Shown piece by piece: positions 14,091-26,090 of a DNA stretch of 64,000 nucleotides. Source of the DNA: Mytilus galloprovincialis (Eukaryota; Mollusca; Bivalvia; Mytilida; Mytilidae); assembly GCF_965363235.1 (NCBI RefSeq), contig NC_134840.1:61188793-61252792 (forward strand). Direction: 5' to 3'. The first letter of the stretch is position 1. Each line of letters begins with the position of its first letter. Both the position numbers and the translations under genes were made by a program. The notes under the pieces were generated by a model. The model was not told the origin of the DNA. It saw nothing but the letters and a program-made list of their open reading frames with translations, and made no database searches.

Positions 14091-15141
14091 TGATGTACTC
14101 TGATGGATGTAACATAGGAGGGTGTAATACGCATAATACCATAGGTACTCTGATGGATGTAACATAGGAGGGTGTAATACATATAATACCATAGGTACTC
14201 TGATGGATGTAACATAGGAGAGTGTAATACGCATAATACCATAGGTACTCTGATGGATGTAACATATGAGAGTGTAATACGCATAATACCATAGGTACTC
14301 TGATGGATGTAACATAGGAGAGTGTAATACGCATAATACCATAGGTACTCTGATGGATGTAACATAGGAGAGTGTAATACGCATAATACCATAGGTACTC
14401 TGATGGATGTAACATAGGAGAGTGTAGTACACATAATACCATAGGTACTCTGATCAATGTAACATAGGAGAGTGTAATATACATAATACCATAGGTACTC
14501 TGATGGATGTAACATAGGAGGGTATACTACACATAATACCAAAGGTACTTTGATGGATGTAACATAGGAGGGTGTAATACACATAGGAGAGTGTAATACG
14601 CATAATACCATAGGTACTCTGATGGATGTAACATAGGAGAGTGTAGTACACATAATACCATAAGTACTCTGATGGATGTAACATAGGAGAGTGTAATATA
14701 CATAATACCATAGGTACTCTGATGGATGTAACATAGGAGGGTATACTACACATAATACCAAAGGTACTTTGATGGATGTAACATAGGAGGGTGTAATACA
14801 CATAATACCATATGTACTCTGATGGATGTAACATAGGAGGGTGTAATACACATAATACCATAGGTACTCTGATGGATGTAACATAGGAGAGTGTAATACA
14901 CATAATACCATAGGTAATCTGATGGATGTAACATAGGAGGGTGTAATACACATAATACCAAAGGTTCTCTGATGGATGTACCATAGGAGGGTGCAATACA
15001 CATAATACCATAGGTACTCTGATGGATGTAACATAAGAGGGTGTAATACGCATAATACCATAAGAACTTTGATGGATATAACATAGGAGGGTGTAATACA
15101 CATTATACCATAGGTACTCTGATGGATGTAACATAGGAGGG
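14091..15141. repeat. 50-bp minisatellite, about 21 copies
   Basis: A clean tandem array of a 50-bp unit (tgatggatgtaacataggag followed by ggtgtaatac, gcataatacc and ataggtactc), with one partial unit near 14580. Copies differ at a few positions. On the minus strand the unit has no stop codon in any frame, so long open frames run through it (up to 364 codons). They are a property of the repeat, not evidence of a gene. A composite variant around 14430-14590 is repeated at about 14630-14800. Confidence 0.95.
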
Positions 15142-15244
15142 AATCTCAAAAGATTGACACAATGGAGGAAGCCAGTTAAAAGTTACATGTATGACAAAGG
15201 TTGTGCTATCAGTGGTGTTGTTTCATTTATCAGCGCTAATCCGT

Positions 15245-15404
15245 ATATGGCGTATCCAGAAATTTTCATAAGTGGGGGCCCACTGACTGACCTAAGAGGG
15301 GGCCCGCTCCAGTCACGCTTCAGTGATTCCCTATATAAGCAACCAATTTTTTTCCCAAAAAGGGGGGGCGGGCCCCCTGCCCCCCCCCCCTAAATCCGCC
15401 TCTG
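15245..15404. mobile_element. Short inverted-repeat element (MITE), copy 1
   Basis: It shares almost its whole length with 40718-40879 and, in reverse, with 55445-55601: ccactgactgacctaagagg, agtcacgcttcagtgattcc, a poly-G/poly-C tract, and the end ctaaatccgcctctg. The left end (atatggcgtatccag) is mutated relative to the 40718 copy, and no target duplication is visible here. Confidence 0.85.
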
Positions 15405-17661
15405 AAATTGAATAATTTGTGTCCGATTCCGAAAACCCGAATATAAAGAAACGAAATGTTGAGTTACATCCAGGAAGAATAGTTTAAAAGGAAGGATGAC
15501 AAGTTATAGAAATTAAGGTTGAGACAGAACAACAAAAATTACCATTATATTTATATATTTGAATAAAAAAAAATAATCAGTGTCGAAATTTTAGTGAGGC
15601 AATTTCCTCACTTGCCTCAAGGGTAGCTACGGCCTTGCGGTAATATAGTGCATTTGTTCTTTGTCACAAATTACTCCATATAGTGAATATAATTTATTCA
15701 TATTTAATTATGGGGCCGCATCGACTTGGGGCCGGATCGACGTGGGCCGGATCGACTTGGGCCGGATCGACTTATAACAATCTGTGAACTTTATATCGTG
15801 TGAGACAATAGTTTAGACAAAGGAACGTTTAGTGATATATTTGATTCTTTTTCCGAACACCACCACCAATCCTTTCATTTGGTAACCTTATACCTGTTTA
15901 CGACAGGGTGCTCCGAAGTCAACGGAGGAATTTACCAGCACAACAACAACAACAATAATGGCTGTTGACAATTATCACTCACTTATTTAAAGTTTATTTT
16001 AGATTTTAGCAAGTGTATATATATTCACGGAGTGTGTACATACTTAAAGACTTTTATCCATACTACCCTCAAAAGAGGGGTGTTCCTAACAGAGGAAGCT
16101 CATACGAAGAAAAGAAGGTAAATCAATAGAAAGTAGAATTGCGTATTTTTGGATTATTCTATTTTTAGAAAAACCAATACACAGAAAAGCACTATTTATA
16201 AATGTTGTTTCTTGGTACCTAAATAATAGGAAATTGGATCGGGAAAGAAACGTGAAATTATCGCAATTAGTGAAGAAATTGATCACTACTTCGAAGTTTT
16301 ATAAATATCTACACAGCAGTGAACATTTTAAATTTACTAGTTAATAAATTTTATCAAGTTAAAGCTGAAGAATATCCTCATCTCATGGGCTTTTCGTGCT
16401 ATTAATTTTTTGTGACATCACAATTTTAATTGAGAAAGCAAGCATAGTACATATTCATGCATATATAAAGTACGAAAACATTGATCTGATCATATGTGGG
16501 GAAGAATATTTAAAACTCTTTAAAACTACCTGTCAATTAACAACATTCAATCGTAAAAAAGAAACCCAGAATATATGCAGGCTTTAGAAAAAAGAAGACT
16601 ATAGATGTAAGGGGACGGGTTTAAATAACATGTACATTATGTAGAAATGAGACAATTCTATACAGGAGACCAGATGACCCAGAAATAATAACTATAGGTC
16701 ACCCCGTAAGCCTTTAACAATGAGCAAAGCCCATACCGCTTAGTCAGTTATAAAATATAAATGTACATGCAAATATTATTATAATATAGCCGTCTAGGGT
16801 TTTAAAACGCGTATCACATGTTTAGAATCAGATTGTTCAATTAAGAAATTATGCTTCTTTTAATAATTTAATTGAGTTGTAAAAGTGTTGACTGAAGCAC
16901 AACTTGTACGAAGCGGTTCGTTCGAAAAATATGCACACGATCAACAATATAAAATCCCCCTTCCCTTTTACCACCAAAAAAAAAAAATACAAAAAGAGGC
17001 ATTCATTTCTTATAATTATATTTCTATGCTAATAAAACAACACAAAAAGTTTGAACAAGTTTTTCTTTTATATACCAGTGCACTTTTTTTTGCAGCACGT
17101 GTCAACTCCAATTTAACATATAATTTTGATATTCCTTATGTATTTTTAATTTCAGACAAACTACTCGTAATTTCTTGAAAGTTTTTGATTACATTTAATT
17201 TTTTTCTACAAATATAACTTCCTTGCCAACAGAACTGCCGTTTTGTTTGTTTATTAACAAAGACTTCCGAAAAGAAATGTTATTCTTATCCTTAATATAT
17301 ACGCTGACTTTAACGACCTTATACTTGTTTAAATACAAAATCAAGAGATGTTCCGGTGATTGCGACTTAAGTAGTAATTTAACAATATTTTTTTTTAAAA
17401 ATTGTATAAGAAGGCACAAAATTTAAAGTAGGCACGTATACATTTTGGAGGCCGAGTTTACACATTTCCCGATTTTTTATTGAGTTTAAAGTAACATATT
17501 TATCTTAAATTGTTATAAAAAACATATTGTACGTCCAAACAATATTAATATAACATCAAGATTTTCGATAATAACCGATTTCTTAAATTCTTTGAAAATG
17601 CTGAATCATGCTTACTTTAGTAGCTGTTTTAACGCATCGGGACTTTGGTAGCAATTAGTTA

Positions 17662-17662
<1 letters not shown>
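15405..17662. other. Gene-free stretch with repeat fragments
   Basis: No gene is supported. It includes: a fragment ending gcctcaagggtagctacggccttg (15600-15638) that resembles the right end of the 45181-46340 element; a short array of gggccggatcgactt units at about 15712-15776; and a fragment at about 16645-16755 (ataactataggtcacc, aatgagcaaagcccatacc) of a repeat I recognise from mussel genomes. Open frames of 60-97 codons at 16396-17426 have no recognisable content. Confidence 0.5.

Positions 17663-17708
<46 letters not shown>
17663..17708. repeat. (TA)n microsatellite
   Basis: About 23 uninterrupted TA dinucleotides, running into the left terminal repeat of the 17703-19332 element. Confidence 0.97.
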
Positions 17709-17713
<5 letters not shown>

Positions 17714-19332
17714 CAATATCTGAAAAAGTCTAGTTTTTGGCAATAAGAAAAAACCAAAAAAAAAAAATTCTTTAGACCCGGTATTTTAATAGCACAAATC
17801 GAAGAACACACATTGGGGATCTAGGAACTGTTGTCTGTAATTCAAATAATTGTTTAATAAGGAAACAATGGCAATTTAAAAAATGGTACACAAAAAAAAT
17901 CCAGTTCTTTTCTGTTACCAAAGTGAATCAATTTTAAAAAGTTTCTAATGGGAATAAGGAATAAGTTTAAGACACTATTTGTGGTTTACTAGTATATCCT
18001 GCAATAGTTTATCAAATGCCAATTATTGATTTTAGCATTTGCAATACAAAAGGTTTAGAAATATACTTAAATATAGTCAGATATGTCGGTAACATGAAAG
18101 AATCTTGAGTAACAGGACAACGGTAACAGGACAGAGTTGGTAACAGAAAGGATTTTTCTGCTTTATTTTAAAGTTTAAGAAAAATAAATCATTTTAGATT
18201 GGTCACAATTGGAAGATAACAGCAAACAATGTCATTTATCCTTTGAAACTGTATTTGCAAGATGAAAAATCTGCCTAGGTAATGAAAAATTCTAAAATAA
18301 ATTCCTTTCTGTTACTATCTACTATACTAGAATTGCACAATGTTCTCTGCTGTTATCAAAAGCAAAAAACCTATTTTTTTATTCAATATACTGTATATTA
18401 TTTTGAAATTTATTTGATATGGTGGTGATAACTTATATTAAATGAAATGGTTGGCATATAGTAGATTAACTGTTCGATTCTTCAGTGAAATTGTCTTGAA
18501 CATCCTTCCTGTTACTGATGATGGTTATGCTGTTACTTTTGATCAGGTAACATGACAGAACGTAACAGAAAGGAATTACGCGATAGTTTTTGTCCTTTTT
18601 ATCACATTAAATGTAAGTGTATTTCCTGTGACATATAACTTTTAAAAAGGTGATATAAAAACACACTTAATGTTGTGGTGCACACTTAAAATATTCTCAG
18701 AAAGTGTAAAAAAAGGCTATAACAGGATAGAACACCATAAGTATTTTTCTATAAATTCTTACCTTGGATGGGCTTGAATTTTCAAACCTGGCCGCCTTTC
18801 CAACTATTTCTTTGTACTAATACATTCAGGGAATAATGCTCTTCACAATACATAATGGGAAAATAACTCTTGGTCTTGTAAACGTTTCCACAGGTAAAAA
18901 AAACCAGTGGTAACAGGAGGGAAATCACCCCTGGGGACAAATTTATTTTCTCTTAAAATTTGCAAAATTTTATTACATGCTATAGGTATAATATAAAAAG
19001 ACAAATTAGGGGCAAGTTTATTAAATAATATATCATATATGTGAGAATCGGACGCCTGTTTAATTAATTCGGATATTATTTGAATGATTTAGTTTTCAAA
19101 AAAACACAGGGGACAACATGATTTTAGGGGGGGGGGGTTGAACATTTAAATTACAATATTTTATTGGAAGAAATATAAGAATGAGTGTTTAATTGACAGG
19201 AGTTGGTGCATTATATAATTTAGTTTATACTGAAACTTAAAATTTTCAAAAAAGATGGTTGAATAAAAAAATAATTGCTGGTGAAGTGAGGGACATGGAA
19301 ATTAGACTTTTTCAGATATTGTCTCATATATA
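17703..19332. mobile_element. Non-autonomous DNA transposon with 30-bp perfect terminal inverted repeats
   Basis: The left end 17703-17732 (tatatatgagacaatatctg...) is the exact reverse complement of 19303-19332 (...cagatattgtctcatatata). The 1.63-kb interior has no open frame of useful length. Its left part carries several copies of a gtaacag motif, for example taacaggacaacggtaacag near 18110-18130. TA flanks would fit a TA-target transposon, but the TA tract on the left hides the exact boundary. No superfamily assigned. Confidence 0.75.
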
Positions 19333-19884
19333 ATAAAGGATGTGCAAAAATTTCAAAAAATACCAATCAAAGATTTAAAAGGAGTTGCTTATTTGCATAT
19401 AAGGTAAAGTTCATAGTTTGCAATGGATACACTTTTAAAAGGGTACGAAAAGAAAATAGATTTTTCATCTCAGGAATAATTTATCTTGGCTGTATTTTAC
19501 AAAAATCCTCGGCATTTTAGTCCTCAATGCTCCTTAACTTCGTACTTTTTTTGGCCGTTAACTTTTTTTTTATTCGAGAGTGACAGATGAATCCTTTTTA
19601 TTAAAAAATCGCTGGACATACAAAATTATAAGCCTGGTTAGGATCTCTAATAGTTTACTCTACTGTTATTTTTTTGTTTTTGGTTGGGTTTTTTTATGTC
19701 AAAAACTAAAATTAGATGTATATTATCCTAAGATAGAAGAGAGGTGTTTTTAAACATTGCACTGAATTCAAGTCTTTAGATAAAGATATAGAAACAGCTG
19801 CGGATACAAGTTGTCTATTATCTTATGAACAAGACAAATTCAACGATTTGGGACACTAAAACGTCATTCATTTGCGTCAAATCT

Positions 19885-19917
19885 GCAGAATGCCAGCAGA
19901 ATGCCAGCAGAATGCCA
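19885..19917. repeat. 11-bp unit repeated three times
   Basis: gcagaatgcca occurs three times head to tail. Confidence 0.9.
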
Positions 19918-20059
19918 GGCAATATAAAAATTTTATATTTTTCTTGATATTGCTTTTTTGTGGTTGGCAGTTCAGAAAGTATTGATGATAAATATTTAGG
20001 AAGAATCGCTATCATATATAGTTGTTCAATCGAAACATAATGCGAATAATTTATTTCAG

Positions 20060-20191
20060 ATGACCGATCAATTTGGACCAGATACTGGAACTTGGAGTAT
20101 GCACACTGTTGGATGGTTAGAGCTACAGGATGAACACAAAGCTCAAGAAATGTTCAAAATGTTACTAAGAAATATAAACGGTCCATTTAAG
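20060..20191 (+). CDS. PGGHG-like exon, penultimate
   Basis: It encodes 44 residues, MTDQFGPDTGTWSM through INGPFK. The acceptor is ttatttcag and the donor gtattg (weak at +4 and +5). Phase is 0 at both ends. The ATG at 20060 is probably an internal Met, because the family continues upstream of this point. Confidence 0.85.
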
Positions 20192-22366
20192 GTATTGTAG
20201 TAATACATAGATGTTAAAGACAAGAAGTATATCTTTAAAACAGATTGGCTTTTTTCAACATTTTTATTCAAGCGTCGCTGATGAGTCTTTTGTAGACGAA
20301 AGGCGCGTCTGGCGTAAATATAAAATTGAAATCCTGGTATCTATTATGAGTTTATTTTCAACCACTTGGTCGATGCCACTGCTGGTGGAGTTTTAATTCC
20401 CCGAGGGTATCACCAGCCCAGCAGTCAACATTTCTTCTGTGTTGACTTGAGTTATCATTGATATTTTCATATTCATAAATTAGCTGTAAACAAAACTTTG
20501 AATTTTTGAAATTCTAAGGCTTTTCTACCTCAGGAATAGATCACCTTAGCTGTATTTGGCAAAAACTTTTAGGATTTTTTTTGTCGATCCTCAATGCTTT
20601 TCAACTTCGTATTTCATGTGGCTTTTTTTAAACATTTATTCGAGCGTCACTGATGAGTCTTTTGTAGACGAAACGCGCGTCTGTTGAAGATATAAAATTT
20701 CAATCCTGGTATATATGATGCGTTTATTTACATCCACTGGGTCGATGTCACTGCTGGTGGAGTTTTCATTCCCTGAGGGTATCACCAGCCCAGTAGTCAA
20801 CATTTCTGTGTTGACTTGAGTTATCATTGATATTTTCATAATCATAAATTAACTGTTAACAAAACTGTGAATTTTTGAAATTCTAAGGCTTTTCCACCTC
20901 AGGAATAGATCACCTTAGCTGTATTTGGCAAAAACTTTTAGGATTTTTTTTGTCCTCAATGCTTTTCAACTTCGTATTTCATTTGGCTTTTTTTAACATT
21001 TATTTATATTCATTTGATAAAATTTACTGTTTGCAATAGCATAAATTGTTCTAAATAATAAGGATGTTATTATCACAAGCAGAAAACCCTAGCCGTATTT
21101 GGCACAACCTTTTTCAACTTTTGATCCTCAGAGCTGTACAACTTTGAACCATTTTTTGACTTTCGAACTTTTATATCTGAGCGTCACTGGTTAGTCTTGT
21201 GTGGACAAGGCGCGGTTTTGACGTATTGAATTTTAAACCTGATGCCTTTTGTTATCTATTATTCATGTTTTTTTTTTTGCCTAATACGTTCTATTTATTT
21301 GTATTGAAGTCCGGTATTATTATGTTGTCATTTTAATGTTATATTTAACAATGCCATGAAAGTGCGAGGTTTGGCATGCCACAAAACCAGGTTCAACCCA
21401 CCATTTTTTTCTTTAAAAATGTCCTGTACCAAGTCAGGAAAATGGCCATTATTATATCATAGTTCGTTTCTGTGTGTATAACATTTTTACGTTGTGTTTC
21501 CGTTGTGTCTTTTGTTTTCTCCTATATTTGAGTGTGAATTCACATTACTATAAGACGTGTCACGGTACTTTTCTATCCAAAATTCATGTATTTGGTTTTG
21601 ATATTATATTGGTTATTCTCATCGGATTTTGTCTAATGCTTAGTCCGTTGCTATGTGTGTTACAATTGAATGTTGTGTCGTTGTTCTCCTTTTATATTCA
21701 ATGCGTTTCCCTCAGTTTTAGTTTGTTTTCCCGATTTTGTTTTTTGTCCATAGGTTTACGATTTTTGAACAGCGGTATACTACTGTTGCCTTTATTTAAT
21801 TTTACAAATTGTGACCTGGGTCGAGAGTTGTCTCATTGGATCTCATACAACATCTTCTTATATCTGTATGATACACATTTCAGGTATTCAGTGAGAAACC
21901 TTCGAATTCGCCTGATGGACCAAGATGTGTAAATTTTATAACTGGAGCAGGAGGTTTGTTGCAGGCTGTCATTTTCGGCTATGGTGGAATACGGATTCGT
22001 GAATCACAATTAGACTTGAATCCTCATCTTTTGCCAGGTGTCAATAGTTGGGCAATGAAAGGATTGAAATACAAGGGATTTGAATTTGATGTTTCTGTAA
22101 ATCAAAGTGATATCCAGGTGACACTGATAAGTGGATATGACGGACAATCGGTATTAACAATACAGTCGTCATCTAAAAAAGAAATGAACACACAAATTGG
22201 CATGACTAATACATTCAAAAGAGGGAAGCTCGTATTTGATGTGAAAGATTTTCCAAATAGGACACCAGCAACTGGCGTCAATTCAGCTTCTGACATAGAC
22301 AAATGCGTTGGATTTGAGACAACACTTCTCTTTTTTATTGTTACGTGCTACCATATTTTATCTTAA
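20060..22366 (+). CDS. GH65 PGGHG/ATHL1-like glucosidase, last two coding exons (5' part not found)
   Basis: Two exons, 20060-20191 and 21884-22366, join in phase 0 into about 204 residues. They match the C-terminal part of protein-glucosylgalactosylhydroxylysine glucosidase (acid trehalase-like 1), which removes glucose from the disaccharide on collagen hydroxylysine. Visible family features in order are TGTWSMHTVGWLELQD, INGPFK, a VFSEK segment, NFITGAGGLLQAVIFGYGG, and a beta-rich C-terminal module. The Glu in VFSEK aligns with the human Glu in VWTEN, which I place at residue 574, reported as essential. The other essential acids would lie upstream. I looked for upstream exons between 11 and 20 kb and recognised none, so the 5' part is beyond a long repeat-filled intron, outside the window, or missing. 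The protein ends with a short hydrophobic tail (TLLFFIVTCYHILS) that I do not recall in the human enzyme. Confidence 0.85.
20192..21883 (+). repeat. Intron filled with a tandem interspersed repeat
   Basis: Two near-identical 372-bp units (about 20255-20626 and 20627-20998) share gatgagtcttttgtagacga, ggtatcaccagcccag and tgtgttgacttgagttatca. A third diverged unit lies near 21100-21245, and an older one upstream near 19560-19645. The rest, about 21335-21880, is a different interspersed repeat (ccaggttcaaccca, tgtaccaagtcagg, agagttgtctcattgga) that runs to within about 20-30 bp of the splice acceptor. The same gacgaaacgcgcgtctg family recurs at 52810-52870, 60770-60900, 61125-61470 and 63170-63250. 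Confidence 0.8.
21884..22366 (+). CDS. PGGHG-like terminal exon
   Basis: It encodes 160 residues from VFSEKPSN to the stop at 22364-22366, in phase 0 after the preceding exon. It carries the conserved NFITGAGGLLQAVIFGYGGIR block and the C-terminal all-beta module. The last residues are a Ser/Asn/Asp-rich stretch (GVNSASDIDK) followed by 14 hydrophobic residues, the layout of a GPI-anchor signal or a tail anchor. Confidence 0.88.
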   Translation, partial: VFSEKPSNSPDGPRCVNFITGAGGLLQAVIFGYGGIRIRESQLDLNPHLLPGVNSWAMKGLKYKGFEFDVSVNQSDIQVTLISGYDGQSVLTIQSSSKKEMNTQIGMTNTFKRGKLVFDVKDFPNRTPATGVNSASDIDKCVGFETTLLFFIVTCYHILS

Positions 22367-24224
22367 AAAAAAAGGAAAATAACACAAAAAAAAAACAAAC
22401 TCAAAGGAAAAGTTAACAAAATTTTAATCCAGGTACGATGAGTTTATTTTAAACAGAAATTCCATCCTCATTTTTTATATAAGAAATGATGTTTATAATG
22501 GATCATGGGTCACATCATACCAATAAGGAAAATGATCACTGTGTCATGGTCCGCACCTCCCGATATCTTTGATCTCTGTAAGTAAATCATTTTCATCACA
22601 GTTTCTTTGAAAAGAAGACATTGCTGTAACAATTTTTTTTGTGCATTTTCTTTGTAGGTTCTTTATAACTCTAAAAGGAGACAACACTTACAGTCCACAG
22701 TTTACTGATTTATAAAAAGCTTTTTTCTATAGCCTACAGAAACAACTGCAATGTGAGATATACAATTTAAAACATAACAATACCAACAAATTCCAACAAA
22801 TGCAAAATGAATTACATTAAAAGGCATGCCTTAAGCCCAGATGGTAGTTTAACAATAGTATCAAAAGTTGAAGTTGTGGCTTTTTCTATACAATGAAGTG
22901 TCAGTGCACCATCTTATAAGATTCAAATTCATTTTATTTTTTTGTGATGAAATGTATTTCAAAGAAACGAAAAATGAATTTGATTGCTTTTGTCAGAGAA
23001 TTGAACTGAGGAAAGTAAAATGTGCAAAGATGGGCAACTCTAGAAAAATAAAACAGTATTTTTTGTTGGGAAGTTAAAATAGAGAAGAGAAATATGAAGC
23101 CATCAAGATTAGAACAATGTTTAGTAATTGAACCAGTTGTTAACAATACCGAATTAATATTAATGCAGTTTTGGATGATCGCTTGTAAATTTTTTGTGTT
23201 TGGTCAACATGTTACGTCTTTCGTAATGTATTATTGTTAATGACTGTTATTTTGACGATTACATATGGACACTCCAATATAAGGTGAAGAGTTATAAAGG
23301 TGTCTATTACGTTCGTTAATACTGTTGAAAAACATTTAAAATCGATGAACTATGACTGAAGGTGTTGAGCCAAAAAAACTGCCTAGTGATGACAAATGCC
23401 AATGTGATATAACTGCATACATTGTCTTCAGCGGTTCCATTTTACTGTACTATTCACGCTTTAAAAGGTAATGTGTCAAAATCTTGAGTGAAAAGGATGA
23501 ATATTCTTTAGGGAAAGGATATATGCCAATGGCAATAAAACTGCATACTAAATGTCATTGACATAGTCTCTTCAGATACTCTTCAACTGACAAGATCACA
23601 AACCCAATTTGTTAAAACCACTGCTGCAAGAAACAGTCTTGTTGTCTTGCTTTTGTAACGTAGTTGGTGTAGGATAAAATTTACTCCATTATATATTCAT
23701 GTGAATGTTTGATGAGGACCTTTGTCATGTATACTTACTGTTTTTGTCTTTTTGTCATTTGGAGAAATCTATGTTAATGGCAGATCCTTGGAAGCCTTTT
23801 AAACTTTTATTTTTTTAGAATCTGTGCGACTTACAGTTTGACACTTTGTGCAGGAACATATTTAAGTCGAAGACAATAATATGTCAGACTCGAGATTTCT
23901 CGATCTTTTGTGCTTTTGTGTTTCTGCTTTATTGACATATACCTAACATCGCATTTCACTTGTATAAAACATGTGAACATAACAAAGTCATGCAAGCAAG
24001 ATTGCAGGGCAGCATCATCTTATTCGTTTGGAATTTAAAATGCACCGAGTGTGATGCAATTGCATAGAATTACAAAATGTTCTATGACAGTTGGTTCTTC
24101 TAATCAGAAAACTAAACTGTTCAACTATTAAATGGAATTCAAGGTCACTTGGGGCATCATGAAGGCCATTAATTAGCCTCTTTCAAGTGAATGAATGCAA
24201 TTGAAACAAATACTCATATATAAA
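22367..24224. other. Downstream flank of the PGGHG-like gene
   Basis: AT-rich sequence, presumably 3' UTR then intergenic DNA. No further gene recognised; open frames near 22868-23146 lack recognisable content. Confidence 0.5.
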
Positions 24225-24444
24225 GTGTCAAAATGACATATACTCAAAAAAATTCAAAACATAAAACATTTGATTAAAAGTTGGAGAAGACTCATGTAGA
24301 AAAATATACCCCCTATAAACAGGGACAAAAGATACCAGAGGGTCAGTCAAACTCGTAGATTGAAAATAAACTGACAATATAAAAAGAAGATGTGGTATGA
24401 TTGCCAATGAGACAACTATCCACAAAAGACCAAAATGATGCAGC
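24225..24444. repeat. Interspersed repeat fragment
   Basis: It contains agaagatgtggtatgattgc and caatgagacaac, phrases I associate with a very abundant mussel repeat. A reverse-orientation fragment is near 21830-21870. Confidence 0.6.
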
Positions 24445-25390
24445 TTTATACGACTGCAGAGGTCGAACCCTGAACAGTTGGGGCAAGTATGGACACAACA
24501 TTTAAGCTTGATACAGCTCTGAATTTGGATTGTGATTAAATAGTTAACACAACATAGGTTTCTGACACAGAATGAATGTGGTCCAAAAACTTAACCTTAA
24601 AAATTTTAAATTGGACATTTACCTATTATGGTCCAATATCCAAATCTAAATACATGGTCAGACTCAGCATATCATAGAACCCCAAGAATTCAATTTTTGA
24701 TGAAATCAAATAATGTTCAATTTTAGACCCTTTAGACCTCAATGTGGACCAATTTGATAACCGGGCCCAAACATCAAAAATCTAAATACATGGTTAGATT
24801 CAGCATATTGAAGAACCCCATATATTCAATTTTTGTTGAAATCAAACAAAGTTTAATTTTTGACCCTTTGGACCTTAATTCGTTGGGACCAAAACTCCCA
24901 AAATCATACCAAACTTTCCTTTTGTGGTCATAAACCTTGTGTTAAAATTTCATAGATTTCTATTAACTTATACTAAAGTTATTGTGCGAAAACCAAGAAA
25001 AATGCTTATTTGAGACCTGTTTTTGGCCCCTAGTTCCTAAACTGTTGGGCCTTAAACTCCCAAAATCAATCCCAACCTTCCTTTTGTGGTCATAGACCTT
25101 ATGTTTAAATTTCATAGATTTCTGTTAACTTATCAAAATTGTTGTGTGAAAACCAAGAAAAATACTTATTTTGGCCCTTTTTGGCCCCTAATTCCTCAAC
25201 TGTTTGGACCATAACACCCAAAATCAATCCCAACCTTCATTTTAAGGTCATAAACCTTGTGTTTAAATTTCATAGATTTCAATTTACTTTTACCAAAGTT
25301 ATAGTGCGACAACCAAATGTCTTCGGACGACGACACTAACGTGATACCAATATACGACCAAAAAATTTTCAATTTGTGAGGTTGTATAAA
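24445..25390. mobile_element. 946-bp interspersed element, copy A (inverted ends tttatacgac...)
   Basis: It begins tttatacgactgcagaggtc and ends gaggttgtataaa, so the ends are imperfect inverted repeats. A second copy in the same orientation is at about 30175-31290. The interior is two short tandem arrays: units containing aaatctaaatacatggttag, then units containing ccaaaatcaatcccaacctt. No coding capacity seen. Confidence 0.75.
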
Positions 25391-25469
25391 AAAGACAAAC
25401 AGACAAATAATAGTACAGAAGACACAACATTGAAAACTAAAGACTAAGCAACACAATCCCCATCAAAAA

Positions 25470-26090
25470 CTGGAGTGATCTCAAATGTTACGGATGGGTT
25501 AGCAGATCTTGCTCCACATGTGGCACCCGTCATGTTGCTGAAGTTATCACAAATACTGTAAATAGTTTAATTTGGTAGGGCACATTTGTGAAAAGGGAAG
25601 GATATTGTTGAAATGACATAAGTAACATGTCCAATATCATCTGTGAAACGGTTATTCCATAACGGTCAACCAACTTGTGATGGCATCCAACAAATTTACG
25701 AAGGGAGATTTCTTCTTCACCATTTGGAACTCTTGGTTTAATAGCTTCCTTGTGAGCAGCAATCCTTTATCAAGGAAATCACGATAGGAAATACAAGCCT
25801 GGGAATATTGTATCAATTGGGAGATACTTGGTATACAGGCGCTGCTGGAATGTTGCTACATAGACATGGGAAAGTTCACAATTGGGAAGCTGAAATCATC
25901 TCTTTTGTTGTAAAGTTTTGTTTTGTAACCGACCTTCATTGTCAATTTCTAGATGTAAGTCAAGAAATGAAACAGACTTAACTGTATCTGTAGTATCCTT
26001 TATCTCTAGTTCGATGGGATAGATAAGTTCAACATAGTCACTAAATTTTGTATTATTTAGTGAGAGAACATCATCTATCATCTTCTATAA
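25470..26090 (-). pseudogene. Decayed reverse transcriptase remnant
   Basis: On the minus strand the peptides IDDVLSLNNTKFSDYVELIY, ELEIKDTTDTVKSVSFLDLH and LEIDNEGRL are followed, out of frame, by sequence resembling RDDFSFPIVNFP, SQLIQYSQAC and LLTRKLLNQGF. This is the palm and thumb region of a reverse transcriptase type common in bivalve genomes; the two catalytic Asp residues of the IDD motif remain. Stops precede the IDD motif and frame shifts follow it. The element class is not settled; a Penelope-like element is one option. Confidence 0.75.

Noticed and set aside
14009..15149. Long minus-strand open frames (up to 364 codons) as a repeat-rich protein
   Set aside because: They run through a 50-bp tandem repeat with no stop in any frame; there is no independent coding sign.
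15154..15393. 79-codon frame overlapping the MITE at 15245
   Set aside because: Most of its length is transposon sequence shared with two other places.
21474..21932. 152-codon hydrophobic frame
   Set aside because: It lies in an interspersed repeat and overlaps the start of the PGGHG-like terminal exon in another frame.
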